Source of the DNA: an uncultured Collinsella sp.
GTDB taxonomy: Bacteria > Actinomycetota > Coriobacteriia > Coriobacteriales > Coriobacteriaceae
Assembly: GCA_902493515.1 (NCBI GenBank)
Contig: CABUPE010000003.1
Span: 37,910 to 101,909 of the forward strand
Length of the DNA: 64,000 bases
Reading direction: 5' to 3'
Shown piece by piece: positions 9,099 through 19,417 of the stretch. The notes beneath the pieces are model-generated. The model searched no databases and was not told the origin of the DNA. It saw only the letters and a list, made by a program, of their open reading frames with translations. Positions within the stretch are counted from its first letter, which is position 1; the number at the start of each line of letters is the position of its first letter. Position numbers and translations under genes: made by a program.

Positions 9099-11207
9099 CT
9101 AGGCCTGTTCGGTGCCTGCGGCCTCCAGGCCGATCAAACGGAACGGGTCCGCCACGCCGCCAATCGACTTTTGCAGCTCGCGTTGACGCTGCGAATCCTG
9201 CGCGGCCTGAACGGTCAGCGCGCGACGGGCCTCATCATCGAGTGAACGGTCCTGGCGCAGCTTGGCCTGTGCGGCACGCATACGGCGCTTGATGGTGTAG
9301 AGCTCAAGCGTATCAAGCATAAACACGATGTTCGTCTCGGTGGGGTGCTTGCTCGTCGCGGAGATGCGCCCGGCACTCACAAGCGTTGCCGCATCGGGAC
9401 ACACCGAGCGCGCCGCATCCATGCAGGCTGCAGGATCGGTTCCCGGCGGCGTTGCCAGAACGGCCCATGCAATGGACTCGTGACGCGGGTCAACCCACTC
9501 GATGGAGCAGATGCGGTCGGCATACGTGCGGAACAGGTCGGGGTAGCTCGTGAGCATCGTCAACAGCTCGCGCTCCCCTGCCAAGGACTTGCGTTCAAGA
9601 TCGGTAAGAACCATCGGCGCCGCCGCAGCCGGTGCGTCCGAACCGTCAGCCACAGGCACAGCGCCCATACCATCAGGCACATCGATCGGCGGCAGGTCGT
9701 CGACGACCTCCACGGGCGCGGCGCCGTAGGCATCGAGCGGGACGTAGTCGTACGGCTCTTCTTCGACCGGCGCGGACACCGGCGGCGTCGCGCCCGATGC
9801 CCAAGCACCGCGACCGGCATCGCGAGAACCCGACGCCCGACCGCCCGCGCTACCGGACCGCTCAGTCTGTGCTCGCTGGCGCTCATAGTTCTGCTCACGA
9901 CGTCGTTCCGCATCCTCGCGCTTGGCGACATCGCGAAACACACGACCCGAGCTCGCGCGCACCGTCTCCAGATCCAAACCCAGCAGATCGGCAATCTGGA
10001 TAAAGTACGTGTCGATCATATAGCTGTTGCGCAACGGATAGATAAGCGTCAGCGCATCTTCCAGCGCCTTAGCGCGACCGCCCGGCGTGGTGATGTCACT
10101 CGACTCCTGCAGCGAACGGTAGACAAAGTCCATAAGCGGCTCGGCAGCGTCGATGCGCGTCTGCAGTGCCTCGCCACCATGTGCGGTGATGAACTCCATG
10201 GGGTCGTTGCCGTCGGGGAGCACCACGCAGCGCAGGTCCATGGAATCCTGCTCGATAAACTGAATCGCGCGACGGGCGGCCTTCTGGCCCGCTGCATCGC
10301 CGTCGAACATATACACGATGCGCTTGGCAAAGCGAGTGAGCGTCTTGACGTGATGCTCCGTGAGGGCGGTGCCCAGCGTGGCGACAACGTTTTTAATCCC
10401 CGCCTCCCAGCAGGCAATGCAATCGGTATAGCCCTCTACCACGATGGCGGTATCCTGCGCGACGATAAACTCCTTGGCCCAATTAAAGCCGTAGAGGTTT
10501 CGCTTTTTATGAAACACGCTCGTCTCGGCGGTGTTGAGATACTTAGGCTGGCCGTCGCCCATAATGCGACCGCCAAAGGCAATGTTGTGACCCTGCTCGT
10601 CAAAGATGGGAAACATCACGCGGTCGTAAAAGCGGTCGGCAAGCTGCCCGCGCCCGCGACTCACGGCAACGTTGGCGTCGATCATCTCCTGCGGGGTAAA
10701 ACCCGCCTGGGACAGGTGCGACACCAGCGCGTTACGGCCCGGTGCAAAGCCCAGGCAGTAGCGGCGGCAGACGTCGCCGCCCATGCCGCGGCTGGCAAAG
10801 TACTCGCGCGGACGGCCGTCCTTACCGCGCATGAGCATGGTGTGGTAGAACTGGGCGGTCTCGGCGCACAGATCGTAGATGCGGGCACGCTTGGTGCCGC
10901 GCTCGCGGCGATCTCCGGTGTCATGCAGCTCAATACCCGCGCGATCGGCCAAGTAACGGATTGACTCGGGAAAGCTCAGGTTCTCGCGCTTCATGATATA
11001 CGTGAAAACGTCGCCACCCTCGCCGCAACCAAAGCAATGCCACACCTGCGTGGCGGGGATAATGTGGAAGGACGGCGTCTTCTCGCCATGGAAGGGGCAA
11101 CATCCCCAAAACTCATGGCCGCGAGGCTTGAGCTCGACCGTTTCCTGCACGATGGCAACCAGGTCAGACGCAGCGCGTACCTGGTCTTTTTCCTCATCGC
11201 TAATCAC
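9099..11207 (-). CDS. dnaG: DNA primase DnaG
   Basis: 702 residues from a GTG at 11207. The N-terminal CHC2 zinc finger is visible: CCPFHGEKTPSFHI then HCFGCGEGGD. The TOPRIM core has VVEGYTDCIA and MFDGDAAGQKAA. A low-complexity Arg/Gly/Ser-rich and acidic linker lies near residues 430-540, before the helicase-interaction domain. DnaG makes primers for replication. The start overlaps the end of ribF by 8 bp, so it is the last gene of the rimP-nusA run, followed by rpoD. Confidence 0.96.
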   Translation of the reverse strand: MISDEEKDQVRAASDLVAIVQETVELKPRGHEFWGCCPFHGEKTPSFHIIPATQVWHCFGCGEGGDVFTYIMKRENLSFPESIRYLADRAGIELHDTGDRRERGTKRARIYDLCAETAQFYHTMLMRGKDGRPREYFASRGMGGDVCRRYCLGFAPGRNALVSHLSQAGFTPQEMIDANVAVSRGRGQLADRFYDRVMFPIFDEQGHNIAFGGRIMGDGQPKYLNTAETSVFHKKRNLYGFNWAKEFIVAQDTAIVVEGYTDCIACWEAGIKNVVATLGTALTEHHVKTLTRFAKRIVYMFDGDAAGQKAARRAIQFIEQDSMDLRCVVLPDGNDPMEFITAHGGEALQTRIDAAEPLMDFVYRSLQESSDITTPGGRAKALEDALTLIYPLRNSYMIDTYFIQIADLLGLDLETVRASSGRVFRDVAKREDAERRREQNYERQRAQTERSGSAGGRASGSRDAGRGAWASGATPPVSAPVEEEPYDYVPLDAYGAAPVEVVDDLPPIDVPDGMGAVPVADGSDAPAAAAPMVLTDLERKSLAGERELLTMLTSYPDLFRTYADRICSIEWVDPRHESIAWAVLATPPGTDPAACMDAARSVCPDAATLVSAGRISATSKHPTETNIVFMLDTLELYTIKRRMRAAQAKLRQDRSLDDEARRALTVQAAQDSQRQRELQKSIGGVADPFRLIGLEAAGTEQA

Positions 11208-12207
11208 GGATGCTCACCCCCTGATCGCCCAAGTTGTGACGAATATCCTCGATATTACCCTCGACGGTCGCGATCAACTCATCCAGCGAATCGAACACAC
11301 GCGAGGGACGTAGCCAGCGCGTAAACGCCAGCGAAACGGAAGCGCCGTACAGGTCGCCCGTATACCCAATTAAGTTGGCCTCGAGATGCGCAGATGCCGC
11401 ATCGTCGGCATACGTTGGCGGCAGGCCGACGTTGACAGCAGCGGGCCACACGGTGTCATCGAACAGCACCAGACCCTCATACACGCCATCAGCAGGCACC
11501 TGAATGCCACTGAGAACCTGCAAGTTTGCCGTGGGAAAGCCCATGCCAGAACCCTCGTGACGGCCGCGAATAACACCGCCACGCACCATATACGGACGGC
11601 CGAGTAACCCAGCAGCAAGCTCCACATGGCCCTGTCCCAGCTCATGACGAATGCGGGTGGCGCAAATGGCCTCACCGCCCTCGCAAAGCAGGTCGTGCCC
11701 GTATACGTCAACGCCGTGCTCGGCACCCCAGGAGCGCATCTCGGCAACACCAGAAGCACCGCCACGACCCAGCCTAAAGTCACTGCCAACGCGAATCGAT
11801 CGAATGTCGACCAGACGCGACACCAGCGAGAGAAAATCAACATGGTCAAGCGCCGCAACCTCAGGCGTAAAGGGAACGGCCACCACCGCATCGACCCCGG
11901 TTTGAGCCAAGGCATGCAGACGGTCGGCCGTCGTCATCAATTTTTGAGCGGGCGACGGACTCACCACGACGTCCGGATCAGGATCGAAGGTGACCACGAC
12001 CGCCTTACAGCCATGGGCACGGGCATCACGGACAAGCGCTTCGATGAGTTCCTGGTGTCCACGGTGAACGCCATCGAACACGCCGATGGCAATCGATGCG
12101 GCACCCAAGTGCTCGCACTCATCAAACGTATCGGCAGTAACGATGCGAGCCTCGTCCGACTCGCCCGCGAAAAAGACACGCGCGAGCTCGCGAGCGGACA
12201 ACATCAT
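11200..12207 (-). CDS. ribF: Bifunctional riboflavin kinase / FAD synthetase
   Basis: 335 residues. The N-terminal nucleotidyltransferase domain has IGVFDGVHRGHQELI (an HxGH-type site) and VVTFDPDPD. The C-terminal flavokinase domain has RPYMVRGGVIRGRHEGSGMGFPTANL split by short linkers (motif GFPTAN). It converts riboflavin to FMN and FAD. It overlaps truB by 4 bp and dnaG by 8 bp; truB-ribF is a conserved pair. Confidence 0.95.
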   Translation of the reverse strand: MMLSARELARVFFAGESDEARIVTADTFDECEHLGAASIAIGVFDGVHRGHQELIEALVRDARAHGCKAVVVTFDPDPDVVVSPSPAQKLMTTADRLHALAQTGVDAVVAVPFTPEVAALDHVDFLSLVSRLVDIRSIRVGSDFRLGRGGASGVAEMRSWGAEHGVDVYGHDLLCEGGEAICATRIRHELGQGHVELAAGLLGRPYMVRGGVIRGRHEGSGMGFPTANLQVLSGIQVPADGVYEGLVLFDDTVWPAAVNVGLPPTYADDAASAHLEANLIGYTGDLYGASVSLAFTRWLRPSRVFDSLDELIATVEGNIEDIRHNLGDQGVSIRD

Positions 12208-13136
12208 CGAACACCGCCGATTGCCTGCGGAAACACGTGCTCCATGACAAAGCGGCCGCCCTCAATGCGGGCGAGCGCCTTGAGTCCCCCATCGAGCACC
12301 AACGCAAACGGCGCCTTCGAGGAATCGAAATCGGCAAGCGCACGCTCAACGGGAATGCGTCGGCCGCAGAGCAGGTCGTCGGCAAGATTGCCCGGCAAGT
12401 CAACACGTGTGGCGCCCAGGGCCGCAATGGGATCCAGGGCAAAGCCAGCCGCGGACTCGGGAGAAAGCTCCTCGACCGCATGACAAGCGCCAATGGAAAC
12501 AACACCGGAAGCCGTGCGGCGCAGCGCGGAAATATGCGCGGCGCTATCGCAAGCGCGGCCCAGGTCGCGAGCGAGCGCACGGATATAGGTGCCCTTGCTC
12601 ACCGAGAACGCCACGGTCCACACACACGTATCACCTTCGCCGCCCACGGCGATCAGGTCGGCGGCATAGACCTCGACGGGGCGCGGAGGTAGGTCCACCG
12701 CATTGCCCTCGCGAGCAGACTTGTAGGCGCGAACGCCATTGACCGAGATAGCAGAAAACGCCGGCGGCACCTGCATCTGCGGGCCCAGCATGGCGGCCAA
12801 GCGCTCACGAGCATAGGCAGGATCGCGGAGCTCGTTGGCAACAGCCACCGTGCGGACCGCCTCGCCCTCCGCATCATCGGTATTGGTCTCGGCGCCAAAC
12901 GAGATGTCGGCGACATAGCTTTTGGTATCGAGGGTTAGCATGCCCAGCAGACGAGTAGCCTGGCCCACGCCCACCACCATGACGCCGGATGCCATGGGGT
13001 CGAGCGTGCCGGCATGGCCGACGCGCCGCTCATGGAGGGCGCGTCGGCATTGCGAGACCACATCGTGGGACGTGCAGCCCACCGGCTTATCGACGGCGAG
13101 CAGCATATTCAGTTGAGAAGGCGTACGACGAGCCAT
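12204..13136 (-). CDS. truB: tRNA pseudouridine-55 synthase TruB
   Basis: 310 residues. Signature sequences are LAVDKPVGCTSHDVV at the N-terminus and RRVGHAGTLDPMASGV, which contains the catalytic Asp of the GTLDP motif. It makes pseudouridine 55 in the T loop of tRNAs. The position nrnA-truB-ribF is the common downstream part of the rimP-nusA-infB-rbfA operon. Confidence 0.96.
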   Translation of the reverse strand: MARRTPSQLNMLLAVDKPVGCTSHDVVSQCRRALHERRVGHAGTLDPMASGVMVVGVGQATRLLGMLTLDTKSYVADISFGAETNTDDAEGEAVRTVAVANELRDPAYARERLAAMLGPQMQVPPAFSAISVNGVRAYKSAREGNAVDLPPRPVEVYAADLIAVGGEGDTCVWTVAFSVSKGTYIRALARDLGRACDSAAHISALRRTASGVVSIGACHAVEELSPESAAGFALDPIAALGATRVDLPGNLADDLLCGRRIPVERALADFDSSKAPFALVLDGGLKALARIEGGRFVMEHVFPQAIGGVR

Positions 13137-13151
13137 GTACCATCCAAAAAG

Positions 13152-14195
13152 TTAAAGCTCGACGGTCACCGAAGCGGGATCCTCCCCCACCAGCTCGGCC
13201 AGCATGGGAAGTGCCACGGCGAGCGTCTCGCGAATTGTTCCGTTGTTGGAAAAGCCGGCGGCGGCATGATGCCCGCCACCGCCAAAGTTGGCAGCGATCT
13301 CGGACACATCGAGGTCACCCTTGGAGCGCAGGTTGCCGCGCACCTTGGTATCGCCGTCGATGCCCTTTAAGAACAGGCAGACCTCGACGCCCATCACCGA
13401 ACGCACCACATCGACCAGACCGTCACATTCATCCGAGGTGACGCCGCAGGCCTCAAGGTCGCTCTGGAATGCATAGCTATACGCCACGCGCCCGTGCGCG
13501 ACCGTCTTGATACGGCCCATGACAATGGACTTGAGGTGCAAAAACTCGACGCGCATGCTCTGATAGACCTCGAGTGCGACACGAGCCGGATTGGCGCCAT
13601 GCGCCACCAGGCGCGAAGCAGCATGGAACGCGGCAGCATCGGCGTTCTGGTACTGGAAACGACCGGTGTCGGTCACCAAGCCGCACAGCAAGCAGGTCGC
13701 GACGCCGTCACGTGCAACAATGCCGCAATTGTCCAAGAAACGGTCGATGATCATGGCGCAGGCCGCGGCATCGACGCGCCTCAGACTGAGCTCGGCAAAC
13801 TCCTCGCGCGCCGGATGATGATCGAAGCACACCACATGCTTGGAGCGACGAAGCACCTCGGCAGAATTATTGAGGCGCTCGACGACCGGTACGTCCACCG
13901 AGATGAACAGGTCAGGATTGCCGGCGTACGCAGATGCCGGCACCAGGCGATCGGAGCCTTCCATAAAGCGGTAGATACGCGGAACCGGGTCATCGTCTGC
14001 CAGCAGCAGCGCAATGTCCTTGTTGGGGAAAAACTTCATGAGCGAAAGGCCCAGACCCAATACGGAGCCCAAGGCGTCGCCATCGGGAGAAGTATGTCCC
14101 GAAATCGCAATGGAGGACGCACCCTCGATGAGCTCGAGGATGCGTCGCTGAATATCTGCAGACTCGCACGAGGCGAGGTCGGCGGAATTAGTCAT
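13152..14195 (-). CDS. nrnA: DHH-family bifunctional oligoribonuclease / pAp phosphatase NrnA
   Basis: 347 residues. DHH-domain motifs appear in order: SGHTSPDGDALGSVLG (residues about 33-48), SVDVP, and CFDHHPAREEF, which carries the DHH-type metal site. The C-terminal DHHA1 domain ends with the substrate-binding glycine-rich motif NFGGGGHHAAAG. It degrades nanoRNA and 3'-phosphoadenosine-5'-phosphate. The start overlaps rbfA by 8 bp, as in many Gram-positives. Confidence 0.92.
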   Translation of the reverse strand: MTNSADLASCESADIQRRILELIEGASSIAISGHTSPDGDALGSVLGLGLSLMKFFPNKDIALLLADDDPVPRIYRFMEGSDRLVPASAYAGNPDLFISVDVPVVERLNNSAEVLRRSKHVVCFDHHPAREEFAELSLRRVDAAACAMIIDRFLDNCGIVARDGVATCLLCGLVTDTGRFQYQNADAAAFHAASRLVAHGANPARVALEVYQSMRVEFLHLKSIVMGRIKTVAHGRVAYSYAFQSDLEACGVTSDECDGLVDVVRSVMGVEVCLFLKGIDGDTKVRGNLRSKGDLDVSEIAANFGGGGHHAAAGFSNNGTIRETLAVALPMLAELVGEDPASVTVEL

Positions 14196-14598
14196 CTAAA
14201 GCTGCCTCCTGGGCGGCATCCGCTATTGGATAGCCGTCCTCGTCCTTTTCGATCGCAAGCGTGGCGGGAACGTTTTCCAGCGCACGCGTGATGCGCTCGG
14301 CCTCATCGGTCGAGCGATCGATGCGGAAATCGAGCTCGGGCGTGACGCGCCAATCGAGCGAGCGGGCCAACAGGCTACGGATGCGGCCCTTGGCGCTGGC
14401 GAGCGCCTCCATGACCTCGTCGTAGCGGCTCGCGTCGCACGACACGTACACGCGCGCGAACGAGCGGTCCACCGCGACCTCGACCGCGGTCAAAGTAACC
14501 AGGTCGAGACGCGGATCGGAAACCTCAAAGAGCAGGATATAACCGAGCTTCTCGCGAAGCTGCTCGCCCAGACGGCGGGTTGCCTGCGTTTGCTTCAT
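14188..14598 (-). CDS. rbfA: Ribosome-binding factor A
   Basis: 136 residues. The KH-like fold is recognised by the N-terminal REKLGYILLFEVSDPRL segment and by VDRSFARVYVSC. RbfA binds the 30S subunit and helps 16S rRNA 5'-end processing. It lies 11 bp downstream of infB. The final 25 residues form an acidic tail. Confidence 0.93.
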   Translation of the reverse strand: MKQTQATRRLGEQLREKLGYILLFEVSDPRLDLVTLTAVEVAVDRSFARVYVSCDASRYDEVMEALASAKGRIRSLLARSLDWRVTPELDFRIDRSTDEAERITRALENVPATLAIEKDEDGYPIADAAQEAALDD

Positions 14599-14609
14599 AG
14601 CGCTACCCC

Positions 14610-17324
14610 CTACTCGGTACGGGCAACCTGGTCAATGCGGTAGCCCTCAATGGTGTCGCCAGGCTTGATGTCCTGGAAGTTCTCCAGGCCAATACCGCCC
14701 TCGGAGCCGCTCTTGAGGCTCTTGGCCTCGTCCTTGTAGTGGCGCATCGAGGCGATTTTACCGTTGAAGACCACGATGCCGTCGCGCACCAGGCGTACGG
14801 AATCGGTCACGGCGATCTCGCCCTCTTCGACGCGGACACCGGCGGCGATGCCGACTTTGGGCACCTTGAAGGTGTCCAGAACGGTCGCAGTGCCCGTGGA
14901 GACCTCAACCTCGGTGGGCTTGAGCATGCCGATACGGGCAGCGTCGAGGTCCTCGAGGCACTTGTAGATGACGTCGTAGCAACGGATCTCAACGCCCTCG
15001 CGCTCGGCGGCGGAGCGGGCCTTGCCGTCGGGACGAACGCCAAAGCCGATGATGATGGCGTTGGAGGCGTCGGCCAGGACCACGTCGGTCTCGTTGATGG
15101 CACCAACGGCGGAGTGGATCGTGTTGATGCGCACCTCGGATTGATCCATCTTGTCGAGGGAGTCCTGAAGGGCCTCGATGGAGCCCTGGACGTCGGCCTT
15201 GATGATCAGGTTGAGCTCCTTGACCTCGGCGTCGGCGATGGTCTCGAAGAGGTTCTCGAGCGTCACGTGCTTCACGCGGCTCTGCTCCTCGATGCGGGCC
15301 TTGAGCGAACGCTCGTCGGCCAGGGCGCGAGCCTCACGCTCGTCCTCGAACACGCGGAACTCATCGCCAGCGTTGGGGACGGACTGCAGGCCCAAGATCT
15401 CGACGGCGTCGGAGGGACCGGCCTCGGTGACGGCGTTACCCTTGGGATCGAGCATGGCACGGACGCGGCCATAGGTGAGGCCGGCGACCAGCGTGTCGCC
15501 CACGTGCAGGGTACCGCGGGTCACGAGCACGGTGGCAACCGAGCCGCGGCCCTTGTCGAGCTTAGCCTCGAGGACGTTGCCCGAAGCGAAGGTGTCAGGG
15601 TTGGCCTTGAGCTCGAGCACGTCGGCCTGGAGCAGCACGGTCTCGAGCAGGTCGTCGATACCGATCTTCTGCTTGGCCGAGATGTTGACGAACATGTTCT
15701 GTCCGCCCCACTCCTCGGGGATGATGCCGTACTCGGTGAGCTCCTGGCGCACACGGTCGGGGTTGGCACCCGGCTTATCGATCTTGTTGACGGCGACGAC
15801 GATGGGAACGCCGGCGGCCTTGGCGTGGTTGATCGACTCGATGGTCTGGGGCATGACGCCGTCGTCGGCGGCCACGATCAGAATGACGATGTCGGTAACC
15901 TTGGCGCCACGGGCACGCATAGCCGTAAAGGTGGCGTGACCCGGGGTATCGATAAAGGTGATCTTGCGGTCGTTGATCATGACCTGCGAAGCGCCGATGG
16001 CCTGCGTAATGCCGCCCGCCTCGCCGGCAGCAACGCCGGTGTGACGGATGGCGTCGAGCAGCGACGTCTTGCCGTGGTCGACGTGGCCCATGACGGTGAC
16101 GACCGGGGCGCGCGGCTTAAGGTCGGCGGGATCGTCGTAGAACGAGAAGGTGTTCTCCTCCTCGGGGGTGATGATCTTGATCTGACGGCCCAGGTCGTCG
16201 GCAACGAGCTCGACGAGGTCGTCGGACATGGACTGCGTCATGGTGAGCGGCGTACCCAGCAGGAACAGGCGCTTGATGATGTCGTTAGCCGGAACATCAA
16301 GCGCCTCGGCAAGCTCCTGGACGGTAACTCCCTGGGAGACCTTGATGGCGTCGAGGTCCTCGGGATTCACGCCCTGGGCCAGCGCCTCCTCTATCTTGCG
16401 CTCCTCCTGAGCCTTGGCAGCCTCGCGCTCGCGCTTCTCCTTGCGCTTCTTGCGGCGACCGGTGGACTCGCGAGAGGCCTCCTCGACGGCGGCGCGGGCC
16501 TCCTCGAGCACCTTCTCGCGGCTGTACTCCTCGGCCTCGCGAGCCATGCGGCTGTAGTGGTCCTCTTCGTTGTTATGACCGCCCTTGCGCTTCTTGCCCT
16601 TGCCCTGCTTATCGGGGTTGGGGAAGTCCATGCCGGCAGCGACGTTGTTGCTGGCGTTGGTGCGATGCCTGTGCGGACGGCTCTCGGAGGCGTTGCGCTC
16701 GGAGTTGTTGTCGGAAGCGTTGCGATCGTTACGACGGCCACCGCGGCGGTCGTTGTTGCCGCCACGACGGTTACCGCGCTCTGCGGCGCGCTCGGCCTTG
16801 GCCTTGTCCTCGGCGTCCTTCTTCTCCTTGAGCACGGTCTCCTGTGCGGCGATCTGGTCGAGCAGCGAACGGAAGCGCGAACCGGAGTCGGAAGCGGGGA
16901 CGGCGCGGCGCTGAGCCTCGCGGGCAGCCTCCTCCTTCTCACGGGCAAGGCGCTCCTGCTCGGCCTTCTTCTTGGCCTCGGCCTCGGCGCGGGCAGCCTC
17001 CTCGGCAGCCTGGGCTGCGGCAAACTGGCGGCGCTCCTCCTCGCGGGCCTTCTCGGCGGCGATGCGCTCGCGCTCGGCCTCGGCGGCGCGTGCGGCCTCC
17101 TCGGCGGCAGCCGCCTGCTCCTCGGCCTGCTTGGCGGCCTCGACTTCCTGGGCGCGGGTCTCGATCACCGAGGCGAGCTGCTTGCGGACCATGGCGACAT
17201 AAGCGTCCTCCAAGGTGGAGGAAGCGGACTTAGCGGGAATCTTCATTTCGGCGAGATGACCCATCAGTTCCTTGGAGGTCATGCCGAACTCTTTGGCCAG
17301 GGTGGACACACGGACTTTTGCCAT
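14610..17324 (-). CDS. infB: Translation initiation factor IF-2
   Basis: 904 residues. The N-terminal IF2_N module has [19 protein letters not shown] very long Ala/Glu/Arg coiled region and an Asn/Arg-rich linker follow (about residues 60-330), then a second IF2_N-like module with [20 protein letters not shown]. The GTPase domain has [11 protein letters not shown] near residue 410, DTPGH and NKID. C-terminal domains bind fMet-tRNA. The linker is rich in [14 protein letters not shown] repeats, typical of actinobacterial IF-2. Confidence 0.97.
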   Translation of the reverse strand: MAKVRVSTLAKEFGMTSKELMGHLAEMKIPAKSASSTLEDAYVAMVRKQLASVIETRAQEVEAAKQAEEQAAAAEEAARAAEAERERIAAEKAREEERRQFAAAQAAEEAARAEAEAKKKAEQERLAREKEEAAREAQRRAVPASDSGSRFRSLLDQIAAQETVLKEKKDAEDKAKAERAAERGNRRGGNNDRRGGRRNDRNASDNNSERNASESRPHRHRTNASNNVAAGMDFPNPDKQGKGKKRKGGHNNEEDHYSRMAREAEEYSREKVLEEARAAVEEASRESTGRRKKRKEKREREAAKAQEERKIEEALAQGVNPEDLDAIKVSQGVTVQELAEALDVPANDIIKRLFLLGTPLTMTQSMSDDLVELVADDLGRQIKIITPEEENTFSFYDDPADLKPRAPVVTVMGHVDHGKTSLLDAIRHTGVAAGEAGGITQAIGASQVMINDRKITFIDTPGHATFTAMRARGAKVTDIVILIVAADDGVMPQTIESINHAKAAGVPIVVAVNKIDKPGANPDRVRQELTEYGIIPEEWGGQNMFVNISAKQKIGIDDLLETVLLQADVLELKANPDTFASGNVLEAKLDKGRGSVATVLVTRGTLHVGDTLVAGLTYGRVRAMLDPKGNAVTEAGPSDAVEILGLQSVPNAGDEFRVFEDEREARALADERSLKARIEEQSRVKHVTLENLFETIADAEVKELNLIIKADVQGSIEALQDSLDKMDQSEVRINTIHSAVGAINETDVVLADASNAIIIGFGVRPDGKARSAAEREGVEIRCYDVIYKCLEDLDAARIGMLKPTEVEVSTGTATVLDTFKVPKVGIAAGVRVEEGEIAVTDSVRLVRDGIVVFNGKIASMRHYKDEAKSLKSGSEGGIGLENFQDIKPGDTIEGYRIDQVARTE

Positions 17325-17345
17325 ATGACTTCACCTACCCTTTCT

Positions 17346-17409
17346 GGCACCTTGGGTGCCTAGAGACTGAACGAGCGTGGGAGACGCGCCGGGACCCGCC
17401 CGGCGCGTC
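17346..17409 (-). other. Two hairpins in the nusA-infB spacer
   Basis: A GGCACC-TTG-GGTGCC hairpin at 17346-17360 and a perfect 11-bp GC-rich stem at 17383-17409 (GACGCGCCGGG / CCCGGCGCGTC, 5-nt loop) fill most of the 91-bp gap. There is no T-run, so RNA processing or translational control fits better than termination. The ylxR gene that often sits here is absent. Confidence 0.6.
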
Positions 17410-17415
17410 CGCGCG

Positions 17416-18663
17416 CTAGATCAGGTCCTCCGCATCATCGAAGGCGTCGGTGTCGTGGACACCGCAGAAACGGGAGCCGGGACGAGCCTGGTTGCGGCAC
17501 TGGATGCCGTCCTCGGACACGTACTCGCAGCGGCGGACGTCCCCGTCCTCCTCGTCACCGATCAGGTCGGCGGCGGGCTCCTCGTGAACGGGAACGTTCT
17601 TGAGGATGTCGGCGGCAAGCGTCTCGGACTTGATGTCGATGTGCCAGCCGGTCAGGCGCGCGGCGAGGCGGGCGTTCTGGCCCTCCTTACCGATGGCGAG
17701 GGACAGCTGGTCGTCGGGCACGATGACGCCGGCGTAGGCCTTCTCCTCGTCGATGAGGACGCGGGTGACTTTGGCGGGCGACAGGGCGTTGGCGACATAG
17801 ACGGCAGGATCGGCATCCCAAAGGATGACGTCGACGCGCTCGCCACGGAGCTCGCCCACGACAGCGCGAACACGGCTGCCCTTGGGGCCGACGCAGGCGC
17901 CCACAGGATCCAGACGGTCGTCGAGCGAGTGGACGGCGACCTTGGAGCGCTGGCCGGGCTCGCGGGCGATCGACTTGATCTGGACGGTGCCCTCATAGAT
18001 CTCGGGCACCTCCTGCTCAAACAGACGACGCATGAGCTCGGGGTGAGTACGGGAGATGACAATCGGCGGACGGCTGTGCTCGCCACGAACCGGCTGCAGG
18101 TTGGAGTTGGGGTCGCGAACGTCGATGATCACGGCCTTGATGTGCTGGTTGTGCAGATAGCGCTCGCCCATCGGACGCTCGTTGCGCTCGTTCTCGTAAC
18201 GACGCTGATCGAAGTGCGGCAACTCGGCCTCGACGCCATCGCGGATCTTGACGATCGTGAAGTCGGGCGTGGACTGCAGCACGGTACCGCTGATGAGGTC
18301 ACCGATGCGGCCGGAGAACTCCTCGTAGATCTGCTCACGGGCGGAGTTGCGCACGATGGCGTTGATCTCGGCCTTGGCGTGCTGGGCGGCGATGCGGCTC
18401 GTGTTCTTGGGAGTGACGTCGATCTCCTCGAACTCGGTGAAGTTGCCCTCCTCGTCCATGGAATCGTCGATCGGCTCCAGGCGGTAGACGTAGATCTTGC
18501 CGGTGGTGCGGTCGATGGTCACCTTGGCGCCCCACTCAAGATGCAGGATCTCGGCATAGCTCTTGGCGAGCGACTGCTCCAGGCGGTCGATCAGGTAGAG
18601 CTGGTCGATGTGCTTCTCCTGGCAAAGCTCCATCAGGGCGGACATCATGTCGGATGCTGCCAT
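17416..18663 (-). CDS. nusA: Transcription termination/antitermination factor NusA with C-terminal Cys/His tail
   Basis: 415 residues. An N-terminal RNAP-binding domain is followed by S1 ([16 protein letters not shown]) and two KH domains ([18 protein letters not shown], split by one residue from the family, then [18 protein letters not shown]). After the KH domains the last roughly 45 residues form an acidic linker and a compact motif C-x9-C-x10-C-x2-H (CEY...QC...RFCGVH) that looks like a small zinc knuckle. This tail is not part of classical NusA. It lies 1 bp downstream of rimP. Confidence 0.93.
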   Translation of the reverse strand: MAASDMMSALMELCQEKHIDQLYLIDRLEQSLAKSYAEILHLEWGAKVTIDRTTGKIYVYRLEPIDDSMDEEGNFTEFEEIDVTPKNTSRIAAQHAKAEINAIVRNSAREQIYEEFSGRIGDLISGTVLQSTPDFTIVKIRDGVEAELPHFDQRRYENERNERPMGERYLHNQHIKAVIIDVRDPNSNLQPVRGEHSRPPIVISRTHPELMRRLFEQEVPEIYEGTVQIKSIAREPGQRSKVAVHSLDDRLDPVGACVGPKGSRVRAVVGELRGERVDVILWDADPAVYVANALSPAKVTRVLIDEEKAYAGVIVPDDQLSLAIGKEGQNARLAARLTGWHIDIKSETLAADILKNVPVHEEPAADLIGDEEDGDVRRCEYVSEDGIQCRNQARPGSRFCGVHDTDAFDDAEDLI

Positions 18664-18664
18664 C

Positions 18665-19159
18665 TTACTTTCCTTCCTTCGCGGGCTTGAAGTCGTAGGT
18701 GGGCTTCAACTTGCACTTTTTAACATCAGAGAAATCGAGGGTGACGGACTCGCCGTCCTCGAGCTCGAGGGTCACGTTCGCCTCGGTGGCGGCGGCAATC
18801 TTGCCGGCGTACTTGCGACGGCCCTCGGTGGCGGTGGAGGTGAGCTCGCAGTTCTCGCCCACAAAGCGGGCAAAGTCGCACGGGCGGCGTAGCGGGCGCG
18901 CCATGCCCGGGCTCGACACCTCGAGCGTATAACTCGAAGAGATGGGGTCGAGCTCCTCAATCACATCGCCGACCCACTTGGTGTTGGCCGTGACGTCGTT
19001 GAGCGACAGGCTCTGACCCTCGGCACCCTCGATACGCACGCGCACGCAGGGGGCCTTGGTGGCACCCACGAGCTCGACGTCGACGATGTCGACATCGTGC
19101 TGGGGAGCGACGGCCTCGAGCGCGTCGATGATCGCCTGCTCGGTCTTGGTCTTGACCAT
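18665..19159 (-). CDS. rimP: Ribosome maturation factor RimP
   Basis: 164 residues from the ATG at 19159, which has GGAGG 7 nt upstream. Conserved features are the N-terminal VDIVDVELVGATKAPCVRV segment and the SSYTLEVSSPGMARPLRR motif, the family's EVSSPGxxRPL signature. RimP assists 30S subunit assembly. It is the first gene of the rimP-nusA-infB-rbfA-nrnA-truB-ribF-dnaG run. Confidence 0.93.
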   Translation of the reverse strand: MVKTKTEQAIIDALEAVAPQHDVDIVDVELVGATKAPCVRVRIEGAEGQSLSLNDVTANTKWVGDVIEELDPISSSYTLEVSSPGMARPLRRPCDFARFVGENCELTSTATEGRRKYAGKIAAATEANVTLELEDGESVTLDFSDVKKCKLKPTYDFKPAKEGK

Positions 19160-19182
19160 TGCGGCACCTCCATCCATACAAA

Positions 19183-19212
19183 AAAGAAGCGGGGCCGAAA
19201 CCCCACTTCTTT
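19183..19212 (-). terminator. Intrinsic terminator in the rimP leader (probable attenuator)
   Basis: A 12-bp stem with one mismatch and a 6-nt loop is followed on the minus strand by six Ts. It lies between a strong-looking promoter (19238-19266) and the rimP ribosome site, so it must be read through to express rimP-nusA. Confidence 0.75.
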
Positions 19213-19237
19213 CAATTACAACTTCATTTGCAAGCAA

Positions 19238-19266
19238 ACTATACCAATAGCTGCGGAAACGTGCAA
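19238..19266 (-). promoter_or_regulatory. Sigma-70 type promoter of the rimP-nusA operon
   Basis: On the minus strand, -35 TTGCAC (19266-19261) and -10 TATAGT (19243-19238) are separated by exactly 17 bp. The predicted start near 19231 gives a leader of about 72 nt. Confidence 0.75.
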
Positions 19267-19350
19267 GCACAGTACGAATCTGCAGGTCAGCGTGCGCACA
19301 GCTTCTCCACAAGAATAGGACAATTGACCGCAGACATCAGGGCAGGTATA

Positions 19351-19394
19351 TGAAAAACGAGGGACGACCCAACCGGATCGCCCCTCGTCTTTTA
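19351..19394 (-). terminator. Intrinsic terminator of leuS
   Basis: On the minus strand a stem of about 13 bp (ACGAGGG...CCCTCGT) is followed by T5, about 25 nt after the leuS stop. It separates leuS from the rimP promoter. Confidence 0.85.
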
Positions 19395-19417
19395 TGCGTC
19401 AGTTAAGCGCGCAGTGC

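Noticed and set aside
19160..19350. A tRNA (metY-like) upstream of rimP, as in E. coli
   Set aside because: No cloverleaf or CCA end is visible; only a promoter and hairpin are present.
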